A DNA stretch of 33,821 bases, taken from contig JADMJV010000186.1 in assembly GCA_018780265.1 (NCBI GenBank), positions 1 to 33,821 on the forward strand. Direction: 5' to 3'. A model generated the notes under the pieces. It saw only the letters and a list, made by a program, of their open reading frames with translations, had not been told where the DNA came from and made no database searches. How positions within the stretch are numbered: position 1 is the stretch's first letter; the number at the start of each line of letters is the position of its first letter. This document shows positions 15,411-23,924 of this stretch, piece after piece. This DNA comes from a bacterium (GTDB lineage: Bacteria; Vulcanimicrobiota; Xenobia; Xenobiales; JADMJV01). Both the position numbers and the translations under genes were made by a program.

Positions 15411-16632
15411 CACGGTCTGTAAGGATCGCAGCGCCCTTCGGGTGGGAATCCCGAAGGTCCTCAATATTTGGAATACTCACCAGTTCTGGGTGGGTTTCTT
15501 GCGCGAACTCGGCCTGCAGCCGCAGAACATTGTCTTCAGTTCGGATACGTCCGAGGATCAGGGGCGCACCTTCGGCAAGGGGCGTGGAACGGTGGACTGC
15601 TGCTACCCCGTGAAGTGCATGAGCGGCCACTATGGCGAACTGCTTTTTGGACAGAAGAAGAAGATCGATGTGCTGCTCAGCCCCATGATTCACTGTATGC
15701 CGTCGTTTCTAAAAGGGCACGTGGTCGATACGATGACATGCACCCGGGTGATGGCCAGCCCCGAGAGCATCAAGGCGGGCTTTTTGAAGGAGCGCGACTT
15801 GTTTGCGGAAAACGGCGTGATGTACACTTCGCCCTTCGTCTCGCTGTCACAGCCGAAACTGGTGGTGGAACAGCTTTATGAGTCCCTGCACGAGGCCCTG
15901 GACCTGGACATGGCCGAAACTGAACGAGCGGTGAAGGCCGGCTACCGAGCTCTGGAGCAAATCGAAGGCAAACTACGCGCTCACAGCCGGGAGATTTTGC
16001 AGTGGTGCGCCCAGCAAAACAAACCCTGCGTGCTGGTGCTGGCGCGGCCCTATCACATGGACACGGGCATCGGCCACGAGATCGAAGCCGAGTTGCAGGC
16101 CGCCGGCTTTCCCGTGTTGTGGGGGCAGTATTTTCCGCTCGACGAGGATTTGCTCGAATGGCTGTTCGGCCAGGAGGTTCGCGCCGGTCGAATTGATCAC
16201 CCGCTGGATATTTCGGATGTCTGGGTGTCCTCGTACAGCAGCAATACCAATGAAATCCTGTGGTGTGCCAAGGCAGCCGCCCGCTGCCCCTGGATTACCT
16301 GCGTACTGCGTCTGTCGAGCTACGAGTGCGGCATGGACCAGCCGACATACACCCCGACTCAGAAGATCGTGGAGGCCACCGGCACGCTCTTTTTCAAATT
16401 CGGAGATCTCGACGCCACCAAGCCGGCGGGCGGAATCCGAATTCGCACCGAGACCATTCTTCACTACATGTCCAAGTATTCTGAGGAAATCATAGCCCGT
16501 AAGCGGACCTACCTGCCTCCCGATGGGCCCCTGACCCTGGCGGTTCAGTCCCCCGCTCCCCCGCCCAGGGCCCCCGCCCAGGGCGAGTCGATGGCCAGCG
16601 TGCAAGGAGTTTCTGGGGGACCGGGCGCATAG
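15331..16632 (+). CDS. Activase-associated protein (DUF2229 type)
   Basis: The protein of about 433 residues starts (ATG 15331, GAGAAG just upstream) inside the end of the activase gene, in the +1 frame. It carries blocks typical of the domain that follows the ATPase modules in giant CoA-dehydratase activases: LRVGIPKVLNIW, TVDCCYPVKCMSGH, IHCMPSF, VLARPYHMDTGIGHE and YSSNTNEILWC. Many conserved cysteines suggest a Fe-S cluster or a structural partner role. The ORF is open further upstream to 15247, but that part only shadows the activase. The tail (last ~30 residues) is Pro/Ala/Gly rich. I infer that it completes the activase-dehydratase complex as a separate subunit. Its precise biochemical role is not established. 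Confidence 0.82.
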   Translation: MLFPTLLTWFEEKLFGESERPLPSAADTVCKDRSALRVGIPKVLNIWNTHQFWVGFLRELGLQPQNIVFSSDTSEDQGRTFGKGRGTVDCCYPVKCMSGHYGELLFGQKKKIDVLLSPMIHCMPSFLKGHVVDTMTCTRVMASPESIKAGFLKERDLFAENGVMYTSPFVSLSQPKLVVEQLYESLHEALDLDMAETERAVKAGYRALEQIEGKLRAHSREILQWCAQQNKPCVLVLARPYHMDTGIGHEIEAELQAAGFPVLWGQYFPLDEDLLEWLFGQEVRAGRIDHPLDISDVWVSSYSSNTNEILWCAKAAARCPWITCVLRLSSYECGMDQPTYTPTQKIVEATGTLFFKFGDLDATKPAGGIRIRTETILHYMSKYSEEIIARKRTYLPPDGPLTLAVQSPAPPPRAPAQGESMASVQGVSGGPGA

Positions 16633-16639
16633 GCCCGAC

Positions 16640-18211
16640 ATGGACGCGATCATTATTGGAGCGGGCCCGGCGGGCCTGACGGCAGCCTATGAGTTGCTGC
16701 TGAAATCTCAAATCAAACCGTGGGTCTTTGAGGCCTCGGCCGACATGGGTGGTATTTCCAAGACCGTAAACTACAAAGGTAACCGCATCGATATCGGGGG
16801 TCACCGTTTCTTCTCCAAGTCCGACCGGGTGATGAATTGGTGGACCGAGATTTTGCCGATCGAGGACACTCCCGAGGGGCATTCGTTTCCTCTCAAGTAT
16901 CGCGGCCAGAGCCGCGACTTGCCCCACGAAATGCGCCTGGCCGACCCGCGTCAGACCGACCAGGTGATGCTGGTGCGCAGTCGGCTCAGTCGCATCTATT
17001 ATCTGCGCAGTTTCTTCAACTACCCGGTGAAACTTGAGCTGCAGACCATCAGAAATTTGGGATTGTGGCGTATGCTGCGAATCGGTCTTAGCTATCTACG
17101 CGCGCGCCTCTTTCCTTTGCCGGAAAAGACGCTGGAAGATTTCTACATCAATCGGTTCGGGCGCGAACTCTACGGAACGTTCTTTCGCGACTACACGGAG
17201 AAGGTTTGGGGCGTACCCTGCAGTCACATCGCTCCCGATTGGGGAGCTCAGCGCGTCAAGGGGTTGTCCATCACTCGGACTCTGCTGCACGCCGTGCGCC
17301 AACTGTGGAAGAAGCCCGGCGGAGATCTGGCCCAGAAAGGCGTGGAGACCAGCCTGATCGAGTATTTTCTCTACCCCAAGTTCGGCCCGGGACAGATGTG
17401 GGATACTGTGGCCGAGATCGTTCAGTCCAAAGGCGGGGTGGTGCAGACCCAGCATAAGGTGGTGCGCCTGCACGCCGCGGGCCAGCGCATCGAGGAAGTC
17501 AGTGTGCAATGTCTGAGCAGCGGAGAAATACGGCGGGTTAAGGCCGATTATGTGTTCTCAACCATGCCAGTCAATGAACTGGTGGCCGCCTTGGAGGGAG
17601 TCGAGGTGCCCGCGGAGGTGGCCGAACTGGCCAAGGGACTACCGTTTCGCGATTTTATCACGGTGGGACTGCTTATGAAGAAACTGCGCATTTGCGACGG
17701 TTCCAACGCTCGCTCGCAAGGAGTGGCGGACAACTGGATTTATATTCAAGAGCCCGACGTCAAAGTAGGTCGCCTGCAGATTTTCAACAATTGGAGCCCC
17801 TACATGGTGCAGGATCCGGATACGGTCTGGATCGGCCTGGAATATTTCGTCAGCGAAGGCGATGAACTGTGGACGAAGGCGGACTCGGCGATGGCCGAAC
17901 TTGGCATTCAGGAACTGGCGAAGATCGGCATTATTCACCCGGAAGATGTGCTGGACAGTACCGTATTGCGGATGAAGAAGACTTACCCGGCCTATTTCGG
18001 CACTTACAATCAGTTTGATCGAATTCGTGCCTTTCTGGACGGTTTTGAGAATCTGTTTCTGGTCGGCCGCAATGGCATGCATCGCTACAATAATCAGGAT
18101 CATTCGATGTTGACGGCCATGGTGGCCGTGGAGAATATCGTGTCCGGGCGCACCGACAAATCGAATATTTGGGATGTCAATGTGGAACAGGACTATCACG
18201 AGGAAAAATAG
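16640..18211 (+). CDS. FAD-dependent amine-oxidase-like oxidoreductase
   Basis: The 523-residue protein opens with a dinucleotide-binding fold, IIIGAGPAGLTAAYELL (residues 4-20). An acidic residue at the end of strand two (VFEAS) is followed by GGISKT and DIGGHRFFSKSD, the pattern of the UDP-galactopyranose-mutase / protoporphyrinogen-oxidase-like branch. The C-terminal FAD-contact region is FLVGRNGMHRYNNQDHSM. Relatives often sit in polysaccharide or lipid-modification loci, so a sugar, lipid or porphyrin-like substrate is possible; none can be chosen from the sequence. It starts 7 bp after the DUF2229-type gene and is probably in the same transcript, but a functional tie to the dehydratase is only suggested by position. 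Confidence 0.82.
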   Translation: MDAIIIGAGPAGLTAAYELLLKSQIKPWVFEASADMGGISKTVNYKGNRIDIGGHRFFSKSDRVMNWWTEILPIEDTPEGHSFPLKYRGQSRDLPHEMRLADPRQTDQVMLVRSRLSRIYYLRSFFNYPVKLELQTIRNLGLWRMLRIGLSYLRARLFPLPEKTLEDFYINRFGRELYGTFFRDYTEKVWGVPCSHIAPDWGAQRVKGLSITRTLLHAVRQLWKKPGGDLAQKGVETSLIEYFLYPKFGPGQMWDTVAEIVQSKGGVVQTQHKVVRLHAAGQRIEEVSVQCLSSGEIRRVKADYVFSTMPVNELVAALEGVEVPAEVAELAKGLPFRDFITVGLLMKKLRICDGSNARSQGVADNWIYIQEPDVKVGRLQIFNNWSPYMVQDPDTVWIGLEYFVSEGDELWTKADSAMAELGIQELAKIGIIHPEDVLDSTVLRMKKTYPAYFGTYNQFDRIRAFLDGFENLFLVGRNGMHRYNNQDHSMLTAMVAVENIVSGRTDKSNIWDVNVEQDYHEEK

Positions 18212-18307
18212 GTATGGATTTATGAAGGCCGGCAGCCAGAGTGGTGTGTGGGGCAGCTACTCTTAAGGACTGGTTCCCCTCGCCGATACAGAAATAGGAG
18301 GTGGTGG

Positions 18308-18322
18308 CCAGGTTGAACCTGG
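18308..18322. promoter_or_regulatory. Perfect 15-bp inverted repeat ahead of the transporter gene
   Basis: CCAGGTTGAACCTGG has two perfectly complementary 7-bp arms around a central G. It lies 30 bp before the GTG start of the NarK-like gene, within the 140-bp stretch (18212-18351) that otherwise holds no gene. It could be an operator for a dimeric regulator or a short RNA hairpin in the leader. There is no T-tract after it, so it is not an intrinsic terminator. I did not recognise a known riboswitch in this leader. Confidence 0.4.
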
Positions 18323-18351
18323 GACCGTGAACGTCTGAACGGGAGGTCTTC

Positions 18352-19521
18352 GTGGTCCCAACATTCCCCTGGCGCCCCGTGTGGATCAATACCCTGGCCT
18401 TTGCCCTGGCTTTCGCCGCCTGGGTTCAATTGGGCCCTTCTACAAGATTGATCGCAGCCGAACTCCATCTGAGTCGGGCCCAGGGGGCCTTGCTCAAGAC
18501 CATACCGATCCTGGTCGGCTCCCTACTGCGAATCCCTCTGGGAGTATGGGTCGACCGGGTGGGAGCCCGGCCACTGTTTCCGATGCTCCTGGGCCTGGGT
18601 GGCCTGGGCTCGTGGACGCTGAGCCGGTCGACGAGTACCGGTGACTTGGTCCTGGGGAGCGTACTGCTAGGCCTGGTTGGAACCACCTTTGCCGTGGGCG
18701 TGGCCTCGGTGTGTGCCTGGACGCCAAAAGCCCGCCAGGGACTCGCCTTGGGAATCTTCGGGGCGGGGAACGTGGGCACGGCTTTGACCACTTTTGGCCT
18801 GCCGTTTCTCTTGGAAGCGGTAGGATGGCGTGAATCCATGCAAATCTATGGTGGGCTTCTCCTCCTGGCGGCGGCTGGCTACTTCGCGCTCCTCCCGGAT
18901 CCCGACCGAAGCCAGAACTCCCTGCGCTTCAGAGACGCCGTGGAGCCTCTCCGGGATGGCGCTACCTGGCACCTGGCCTTGCAGTATATGGCAACGTTCG
19001 GAGTGTTCGTGGCCCTGACCCTGACGCTGAGCGACATCTACGTGGATGGCTTTGGGCTGAGTTTGAGGTGGGCAGGAGTCTTCACTACTGCCTACGCGGT
19101 TCTCACCAGCGTTGGTCGAATTCTCGGTGGCGCCCTGGCGGATCGATGGGGCCCCCAACTCATTTTGGCGGCTGCGCTGAGCAGCGCCTGCCTGAGTCTA
19201 ACCGTGGTCTCCCTGGCTGATCCCGGCTTGGGCGCGGTCCTGACCTTGGTGTGTATGTGTGGAGTGGCGCAAGGAATCGGGATGGGAGCTGTCCTCAAAG
19301 ACATCTCCCAAAAGTTTCCCACCAGAGTCGGAGTCGTAGGCGGGGTCGTGGGAGCGCTGGGAGGAGTCGCCGGATTCTACCTGCCCCTGACCTGCGTTTG
19401 GGCCAGGTCCCACGCATCCATCACCGGTCAATTGTTGCCCCTGACCCTGCTGACGCTTCTGGCTCTGGCCAGCCTGCCTCTGAATCGAAGGGTCCCCATC
19501 GTAGCCCTGGGCACCTCCTAA
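18352..19521 (+). CDS. MFS transporter, NarK/NasA-type nitrate/nitrite porter
   Basis: The 389-residue protein has about twelve membrane helices. Between helices 2 and 3 is the MFS loop GVWVDRVGARP (~63-73). Two glycine-rich segments, IFGAGNVGTALTTFG (~136-150) and GVVGGVVGALGGVAGFYLPL (second half), match the signature positions of the nitrate/nitrite porter family. Arginines lie in or near the membrane as expected for anion binding. GGGAGG 7 bp before the codon supports GTG 18352 as the start. The chemoreceptor gene follows after 24 bp, so the two are probably co-transcribed. Nitrate versus nitrite, and uptake versus exchange, cannot be decided. A general anion or sugar-phosphate MFS is the alternative. 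Confidence 0.8.
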   Translation: MVPTFPWRPVWINTLAFALAFAAWVQLGPSTRLIAAELHLSRAQGALLKTIPILVGSLLRIPLGVWVDRVGARPLFPMLLGLGGLGSWTLSRSTSTGDLVLGSVLLGLVGTTFAVGVASVCAWTPKARQGLALGIFGAGNVGTALTTFGLPFLLEAVGWRESMQIYGGLLLLAAAGYFALLPDPDRSQNSLRFRDAVEPLRDGATWHLALQYMATFGVFVALTLTLSDIYVDGFGLSLRWAGVFTTAYAVLTSVGRILGGALADRWGPQLILAAALSSACLSLTVVSLADPGLGAVLTLVCMCGVAQGIGMGAVLKDISQKFPTRVGVVGGVVGALGGVAGFYLPLTCVWARSHASITGQLLPLTLLTLLALASLPLNRRVPIVALGTS

Positions 19522-19545
19522 AGTAATCCTCGAAAGGATCTACCC

Positions 19546-20835
19546 ATGAATTTGATAGCCAAAGCCTCGGTCGCGACCTCTCCGTGCAAGTTGGATCGTG
19601 ACGCCGCCGGCCAAACGCAGGCGGTTGACCTGGCGGGTCGGCAGCGAATGCTCAACCAGAGAGTTGTCAAGGAGGTTCTGTGCGTGGTCCAGGGGCACCA
19701 GGAGGACTTTGAGATGACCCTGGACTGGTTAAAGAAAACGGCGGCAGCCCTGGCCTCAGGCGGTGAAGCGCCGATCAAGGCGGGTGAATCCTTGAGCCTG
19801 CCGGCCCCTCCCTCCGAGGCCCGGGCTGCCCTTCTTTGTCAGGCGGCCACCCTGGATCAGCTGGAGACGGCGGCCCGCGCCTTTCTGGCGCAGAGCCAGA
19901 ATCCCGGCCTGCTCAAGGCTCTCCTGGCGGTCAGTGCGGACTTTCACCAGATCGCCGAGGAGGGCACTCAAAGGTTGGCTGAGCATCTTCGTCGCCGCAC
20001 GGAAAGCGCGGAACGGCAGTTGCAAGCGCTGCTACAAACCATTGACAATCACTCCACAACTCTGCGTGAACGGTCCCTGGAATTGATCAAGGAAGGACAG
20101 GTGGTTGATCTCGCCACCACGGAGACCGCCTCTCAGGCGGGCGCCGTTTCGACGGCGGCGGAGCACGTGAGTTATGCCGTCAACACGGTGTCGGTGGCCA
20201 CTGAGCAGATGAGCGCCAGCATCAAGGAACTGGCTGTCAACGCGGGGCACGCCTCGCGGGTTTCCGAGTCCGGGGCGGCCATGGCCACATCCATCAACAC
20301 CACCATGGAACGCTTGAGCCTGAGCAGCTTGGAAATCGGCAAAGTGGTGAAACTGATCTCCTCCGTCGCAAATCAGACCAATCTTCTGGCCCTGAACGCA
20401 ACCATCGAGGCTGCCCGGGCAGGCGAACTCGGCCGTGGATTTGCCGTGGTCGCCAGTGAAGTCAAGGAACTGGCCCGGGAAACGACTCGGGCCACGGAGG
20501 ACATCGGCAGACAGGTCGACGCCATCCGGCGAGACACCTCGGAAGCGGTCGCATCCATTTTGCAGATTGCCAACATCGTCGGTGAAGTCAACCAAATCGC
20601 CAGTTCGATCGCATCTGCGGTCGAAGAGCAGACGTCAGTCACGCGCGATATCAACTGCCATTTGAGGGAATCCGCCCGGGGTGTGAAAGAAATCGCAAAC
20701 CGAATCGGACAGGTAGCCAGCCTGGCCATATCGGCCTGCAAGGCTACGGAGTGCAACCAGGAGCAAGCCAACGCGATTGGCGGCATGAGCGAATCTCTTG
20801 CCCACGAATTGCGACAATTCAGAAAATCCGTGTAA
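19546..20835 (+). CDS. Soluble chemoreceptor with PilJ/NarX-type N-terminal motif
   Basis: The 429-residue protein has no membrane segment, so it is cytoplasmic. Near its N-terminus is DLAGRQRMLNQRV (28-40), the characteristic block of the PilJ_N / type IV pili chemotaxis-transducer domain. This domain is related to the nitrate-sensing region of NarX and NarQ. A helical linker follows, then a chemoreceptor signalling hairpin with its conserved tip near 275-310 (NLLALNATIEAARAGE, GRGFAVVASEVKELA). The tip would bind CheA and CheW; no che gene is in the window. AAAGGA about 8 bp before ATG 19546 is the ribosome-binding site. Downstream of a nitrate/nitrite-type porter, it plausibly reports internal nitrate or nitrite to motility or pili; the ligand is inferred. 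Confidence 0.87.
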   Translation: MNLIAKASVATSPCKLDRDAAGQTQAVDLAGRQRMLNQRVVKEVLCVVQGHQEDFEMTLDWLKKTAAALASGGEAPIKAGESLSLPAPPSEARAALLCQAATLDQLETAARAFLAQSQNPGLLKALLAVSADFHQIAEEGTQRLAEHLRRRTESAERQLQALLQTIDNHSTTLRERSLELIKEGQVVDLATTETASQAGAVSTAAEHVSYAVNTVSVATEQMSASIKELAVNAGHASRVSESGAAMATSINTTMERLSLSSLEIGKVVKLISSVANQTNLLALNATIEAARAGELGRGFAVVASEVKELARETTRATEDIGRQVDAIRRDTSEAVASILQIANIVGEVNQIASSIASAVEEQTSVTRDINCHLRESARGVKEIANRIGQVASLAISACKATECNQEQANAIGGMSESLAHELRQFRKSV

Positions 20836-20848
20836 GGGTCTGGTCCAC

Positions 20849-22282
20849 TCAGACTGGCTGTCGCTTGGGCTTGTAAATGTGCGTGCTGGTGCCAAAGAAG
20901 ACGTCGGCTGACTCCATGACGGTTTCGGAAAGGGTGGGATGGGCGTGGATGCACAGTCCCACATCTTCGGCCAGTGCGCCCATCTCCAGGGCCAGCACGC
21001 CTTCGGCGATCAGTTCGCCAGCGCCGCTGCCTACAATGCCCAATCCCAGCAGGCGCCCGTCCTCAGGGTCGATGATCATTTTGGTAAGGCCGCTCGGTTG
21101 ATTGAGAGTGAGCGCACGACCGGATGCGGCCCAGGGGAACTTGGCCACCGAATGTTGGATGTTCTGGTCCTTGCACTGCTGCTCGGTGAGTCCGGCCCAG
21201 GCCAGTTCGGGGTCGGTGAAAACTACTGCTGGAATGGCTCGCGGCTCAAAGGTTGCCTTGCTACCGTGCAAAGCTTCGGCCGCCACGCGACCTTGATGGG
21301 TGGCCCGATGGGCCAGCATGGGATCGCCTGAGATGTCGCCGATGGCGAAAATATTTGGTTCGTGGGTGCGTCCCTGAGAGTCAATCTTGACGAACCCGCG
21401 TCCATCCACCTCGATTTTGGTGTGCTCCAAGCCGACGCTCTCGGTGTTAGGGCGCCGCCCGATGGAAATCAGCACGCGATCGAAGTTCTCTTGCACCGAC
21501 TCACCAGAGGGCATCTGCAAAGTCACCTCGACCTGCTGGCCCACCTCTTTCAGTTGCATCACTTTGGTATTGAGCATCACGCGGGACATTTTGGGCTGAA
21601 TGCTTTTCTGTAACACCTGAACCAGGTCCCGGTCGGCCCCGGGCAACAGCGCCGGAGTGGCCTCCACCACGGTCACCTGACTGCCCAGGGCGGCGTAGAC
21701 GCAGCTTAGCTCCAGACCAATGTAGCCGCCGCCGACCACCAGCAGGCGTTGGGGGCAGTCTTTCAGTTCCAGAGCAGCCGTGGAATCCATCACCAGCGGC
21801 GAACCGATGTTGAAAATGGCGGGAAAGATGGGCCGCGAACCCGTGGCCAGGATCATCTTCTCAAACTTGACCACACCCTGATCCCCGTTGCTCAAGGTCA
21901 CATCCAGTTGATGGGCATCGCGAAGGGTGCCTTCTCCTTGTAGATAGGTGACCTTGCGCTGCTTGGTCATGTGGCCCAGGCCGCCGGTTAGACGGTCTAC
22001 CACGGACTCTTTCCAGCCGCGCAGTTTGTCCAGATCGATTTGAGGAGTTCCAAAGGTGACTCCATAAGTGGCCGCCTCGTGGGCTTCGTTGATCACCTTG
22101 GCGGCGTGCAAAAGGGCCTTGGAGGGGATGCAGCCACGATACAGGCAGACCCCGCCCGGGTTGACCTCGCGATTGACCAGGGTGACTTCCATCCCCAGGT
22201 CGGCGGCCATAAAGGCGGCCGCATAGCCTCCCGGGCCTGCCCCTAACACGACAAGCTGGGTGGTTCTCTCAAATGTAGCCAT
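20849..22282 (-). CDS. lpd: Dihydrolipoamide dehydrogenase (E3)
   Basis: The 477-residue flavoprotein has GAGPGGYAAA (14-23) for FAD binding, the redox disulfide in GGVCLYRGCIPSK (Cys46, Cys51), a second Rossmann motif GGGYIGLE for NAD, the second FAD contact THEPNIFAIGDI, and the catalytic pair in HAHPTLSE (His448, Glu453). It reoxidises the dihydrolipoyl groups of the acetyltransferase and passes electrons to NAD+. Length and order are normal for the family. It is the last gene of the pyruvate dehydrogenase operon, starting 2 bp after the aceF stop, and it converges tightly (13 bp) with the chemoreceptor gene. Confidence 0.96.
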   Translation of the reverse strand: MATFERTTQLVVLGAGPGGYAAAFMAADLGMEVTLVNREVNPGGVCLYRGCIPSKALLHAAKVINEAHEAATYGVTFGTPQIDLDKLRGWKESVVDRLTGGLGHMTKQRKVTYLQGEGTLRDAHQLDVTLSNGDQGVVKFEKMILATGSRPIFPAIFNIGSPLVMDSTAALELKDCPQRLLVVGGGYIGLELSCVYAALGSQVTVVEATPALLPGADRDLVQVLQKSIQPKMSRVMLNTKVMQLKEVGQQVEVTLQMPSGESVQENFDRVLISIGRRPNTESVGLEHTKIEVDGRGFVKIDSQGRTHEPNIFAIGDISGDPMLAHRATHQGRVAAEALHGSKATFEPRAIPAVVFTDPELAWAGLTEQQCKDQNIQHSVAKFPWAASGRALTLNQPSGLTKMIIDPEDGRLLGLGIVGSGAGELIAEGVLALEMGALAEDVGLCIHAHPTLSETVMESADVFFGTSTHIYKPKRQPV

Positions 22283-22284
22283 AA

Positions 22285-23916
22285 TTATCCTTCAAACAGC
22301 AACAGTGCGGGATTTTCCAACGCCTCACAGACGAAACGTAAAAAACGAGCGGCCTCAGCGCCGTCGATCAAGCGATGATCGTAGCTGAGGCTGAGGGGGA
22401 GCATCGATCGGGGCACAAACTGGGCGTCTTGCCAGACCGGTTCTATGGCCGAGCGCGACACGCCCAGAATGGCCACTTCGGGCGGATTGACGATGGGCGT
22501 AAAGGAGGTTCCTCCAATACCGCCCAGGTTGGTGATGGTAAAGCAGCCCCCTTGCAGGTCATCAGGCGTGATCTTGCGGGCGCGAGCTTTCTCGGCGATG
22601 GCTTGAAGTTCGACCGATATCTCAAAGATATTCTTGGAGGGGACGTCTTTGAGCACGGGCACCAGCAGTCCCCTCTCCGTATCTACGGCCACACCAATGT
22701 TGAAGTATTTTTTGAGGATCACTTCCTCTTTGCCCAGGTCGATGCTCGCATTGAACTTGGGAAAACGCTTCAATGAGCTGGCGCAAATCTTAGCCAAAAT
22801 GGCCGTGACGGTAAGCTTCCCCCCTTGCTGGCGAGCCTTGGCGTCCAGTTTTTGGCGCAATTTCTCGACTTCGCTCATGTCGGCTTTGTCGAACTGGGTG
22901 ACCATTGGAATGGTCGACCAGGCCTGGGCCATCGTTTCCGCCGTTTTGCGGCGGATACCGGTCATAGCCTCACGTTCGATGGTGCCGAACTTGCTGAAGT
23001 CGGGAAGTTGAATCTGAGTGGGTCGCCAGGACCCTGCTGCCGGCAACGAACCGGGCGCAGGTCGCTGCGTGCGCAACAAGGCGCGCGCATGCAACTTGAC
23101 GTCGTCGTGCTGAATGCGACCTTTAGGCCCGCTGCCGCGCACGACATTGACGTCAACGCCGATTTCGCGGGCCAATCGACGCACGGTAGGCGAGGCGGGG
23201 GCCGGTTTGACGGGCCCGGACGAGGCTGCTTTGTGCGAACCGTTGGGCTGAGGCGGCGCGGCCTTTGGGGCCACGGCCGGAACCACCGGAGCGCTGGACT
23301 TACTTTCCAGAACGGGTAGCGCTCTGGCTGCAGGTGTCGGGGCAGTCCCCAGAACGGTCAGGATCTTTTGGCCCACCTGAGCTTTTTCGCCCGCAATTAC
23401 GTGGATTTTCTCGACCTTGCCAGCCACGCCCACGGGCACCTCGATGGTGGCTTTGTCGGTTTCGATCTCCAACATCCCGGTCTCGGGGGTGACGGTATCC
23501 CCTATTTTCACCAGGATACTGAGAACATTGGCGGCGCTGATGTTCTCACCCAGATCAGGAAGGTGAACCTCGTGAGAGATGGGTTTGGCCGCCTTGGGAG
23601 CGCTCGTTTTCTTGGGTGCCTCGGCGGCAGGCGGGGGGTCTTCCACTTTGAGCGTAATGGGCTTGGGCTTTTCGGCATGGCTGTGCTCCAGAGTGAGCAA
23701 GACCTGGCCCACCTGGGCCTTATCTCCCGCCTTCACCAGCACGCTGCTGACGGTTCCGGCCACGCTGGAGGGGACTTCGATGGTGGCTTTATCGGTTTCG
23801 ATCTCCAACACTGGCGTGTCGGGAAAAATGGTGTCGCCCGGCTTCACCAGCACGGACAGCACACCGGCCGAAGTGATATTTTCGCCCAGATCGGGCAACT
23901 TGAACTCGATCGACAT
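22285..23916 (-). CDS. aceF: Pyruvate dehydrogenase dihydrolipoyl acetyltransferase (E2)
   Basis: The 543-residue protein has two lipoyl domains, each with the modified lysine in ETDKATIEV (Lys43 and Lys155). Alanine/proline-rich linkers and a peripheral-subunit-binding domain around 235-275 (TVRRLAREIGVDVNVVRGSG) follow. The C-terminal catalytic domain ends with SYDHRLIDGAEA (His514, Asp518). It swings acetyl groups from AceE to CoA and forms the core of the complex. E. coli AceF has three lipoyl domains; two is common elsewhere. The aceE stop is 8 bp upstream and the lpd start 2 bp downstream. Confidence 0.96.
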   Translation of the reverse strand: MSIEFKLPDLGENITSAGVLSVLVKPGDTIFPDTPVLEIETDKATIEVPSSVAGTVSSVLVKAGDKAQVGQVLLTLEHSHAEKPKPITLKVEDPPPAAEAPKKTSAPKAAKPISHEVHLPDLGENISAANVLSILVKIGDTVTPETGMLEIETDKATIEVPVGVAGKVEKIHVIAGEKAQVGQKILTVLGTAPTPAARALPVLESKSSAPVVPAVAPKAAPPQPNGSHKAASSGPVKPAPASPTVRRLAREIGVDVNVVRGSGPKGRIQHDDVKLHARALLRTQRPAPGSLPAAGSWRPTQIQLPDFSKFGTIEREAMTGIRRKTAETMAQAWSTIPMVTQFDKADMSEVEKLRQKLDAKARQQGGKLTVTAILAKICASSLKRFPKFNASIDLGKEEVILKKYFNIGVAVDTERGLLVPVLKDVPSKNIFEISVELQAIAEKARARKITPDDLQGGCFTITNLGGIGGTSFTPIVNPPEVAILGVSRSAIEPVWQDAQFVPRSMLPLSLSYDHRLIDGAEAARFLRFVCEALENPALLLFEG

Positions 23917-23924
23917 GGCGACTC

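Noticed and set aside
18212..18351. Riboswitch in the leader of the NarK-like gene
   Set aside because: Only a short palindrome was seen; I could match no known riboswitch core, and there is no terminator or sequestering stem over the ribosome-binding site.
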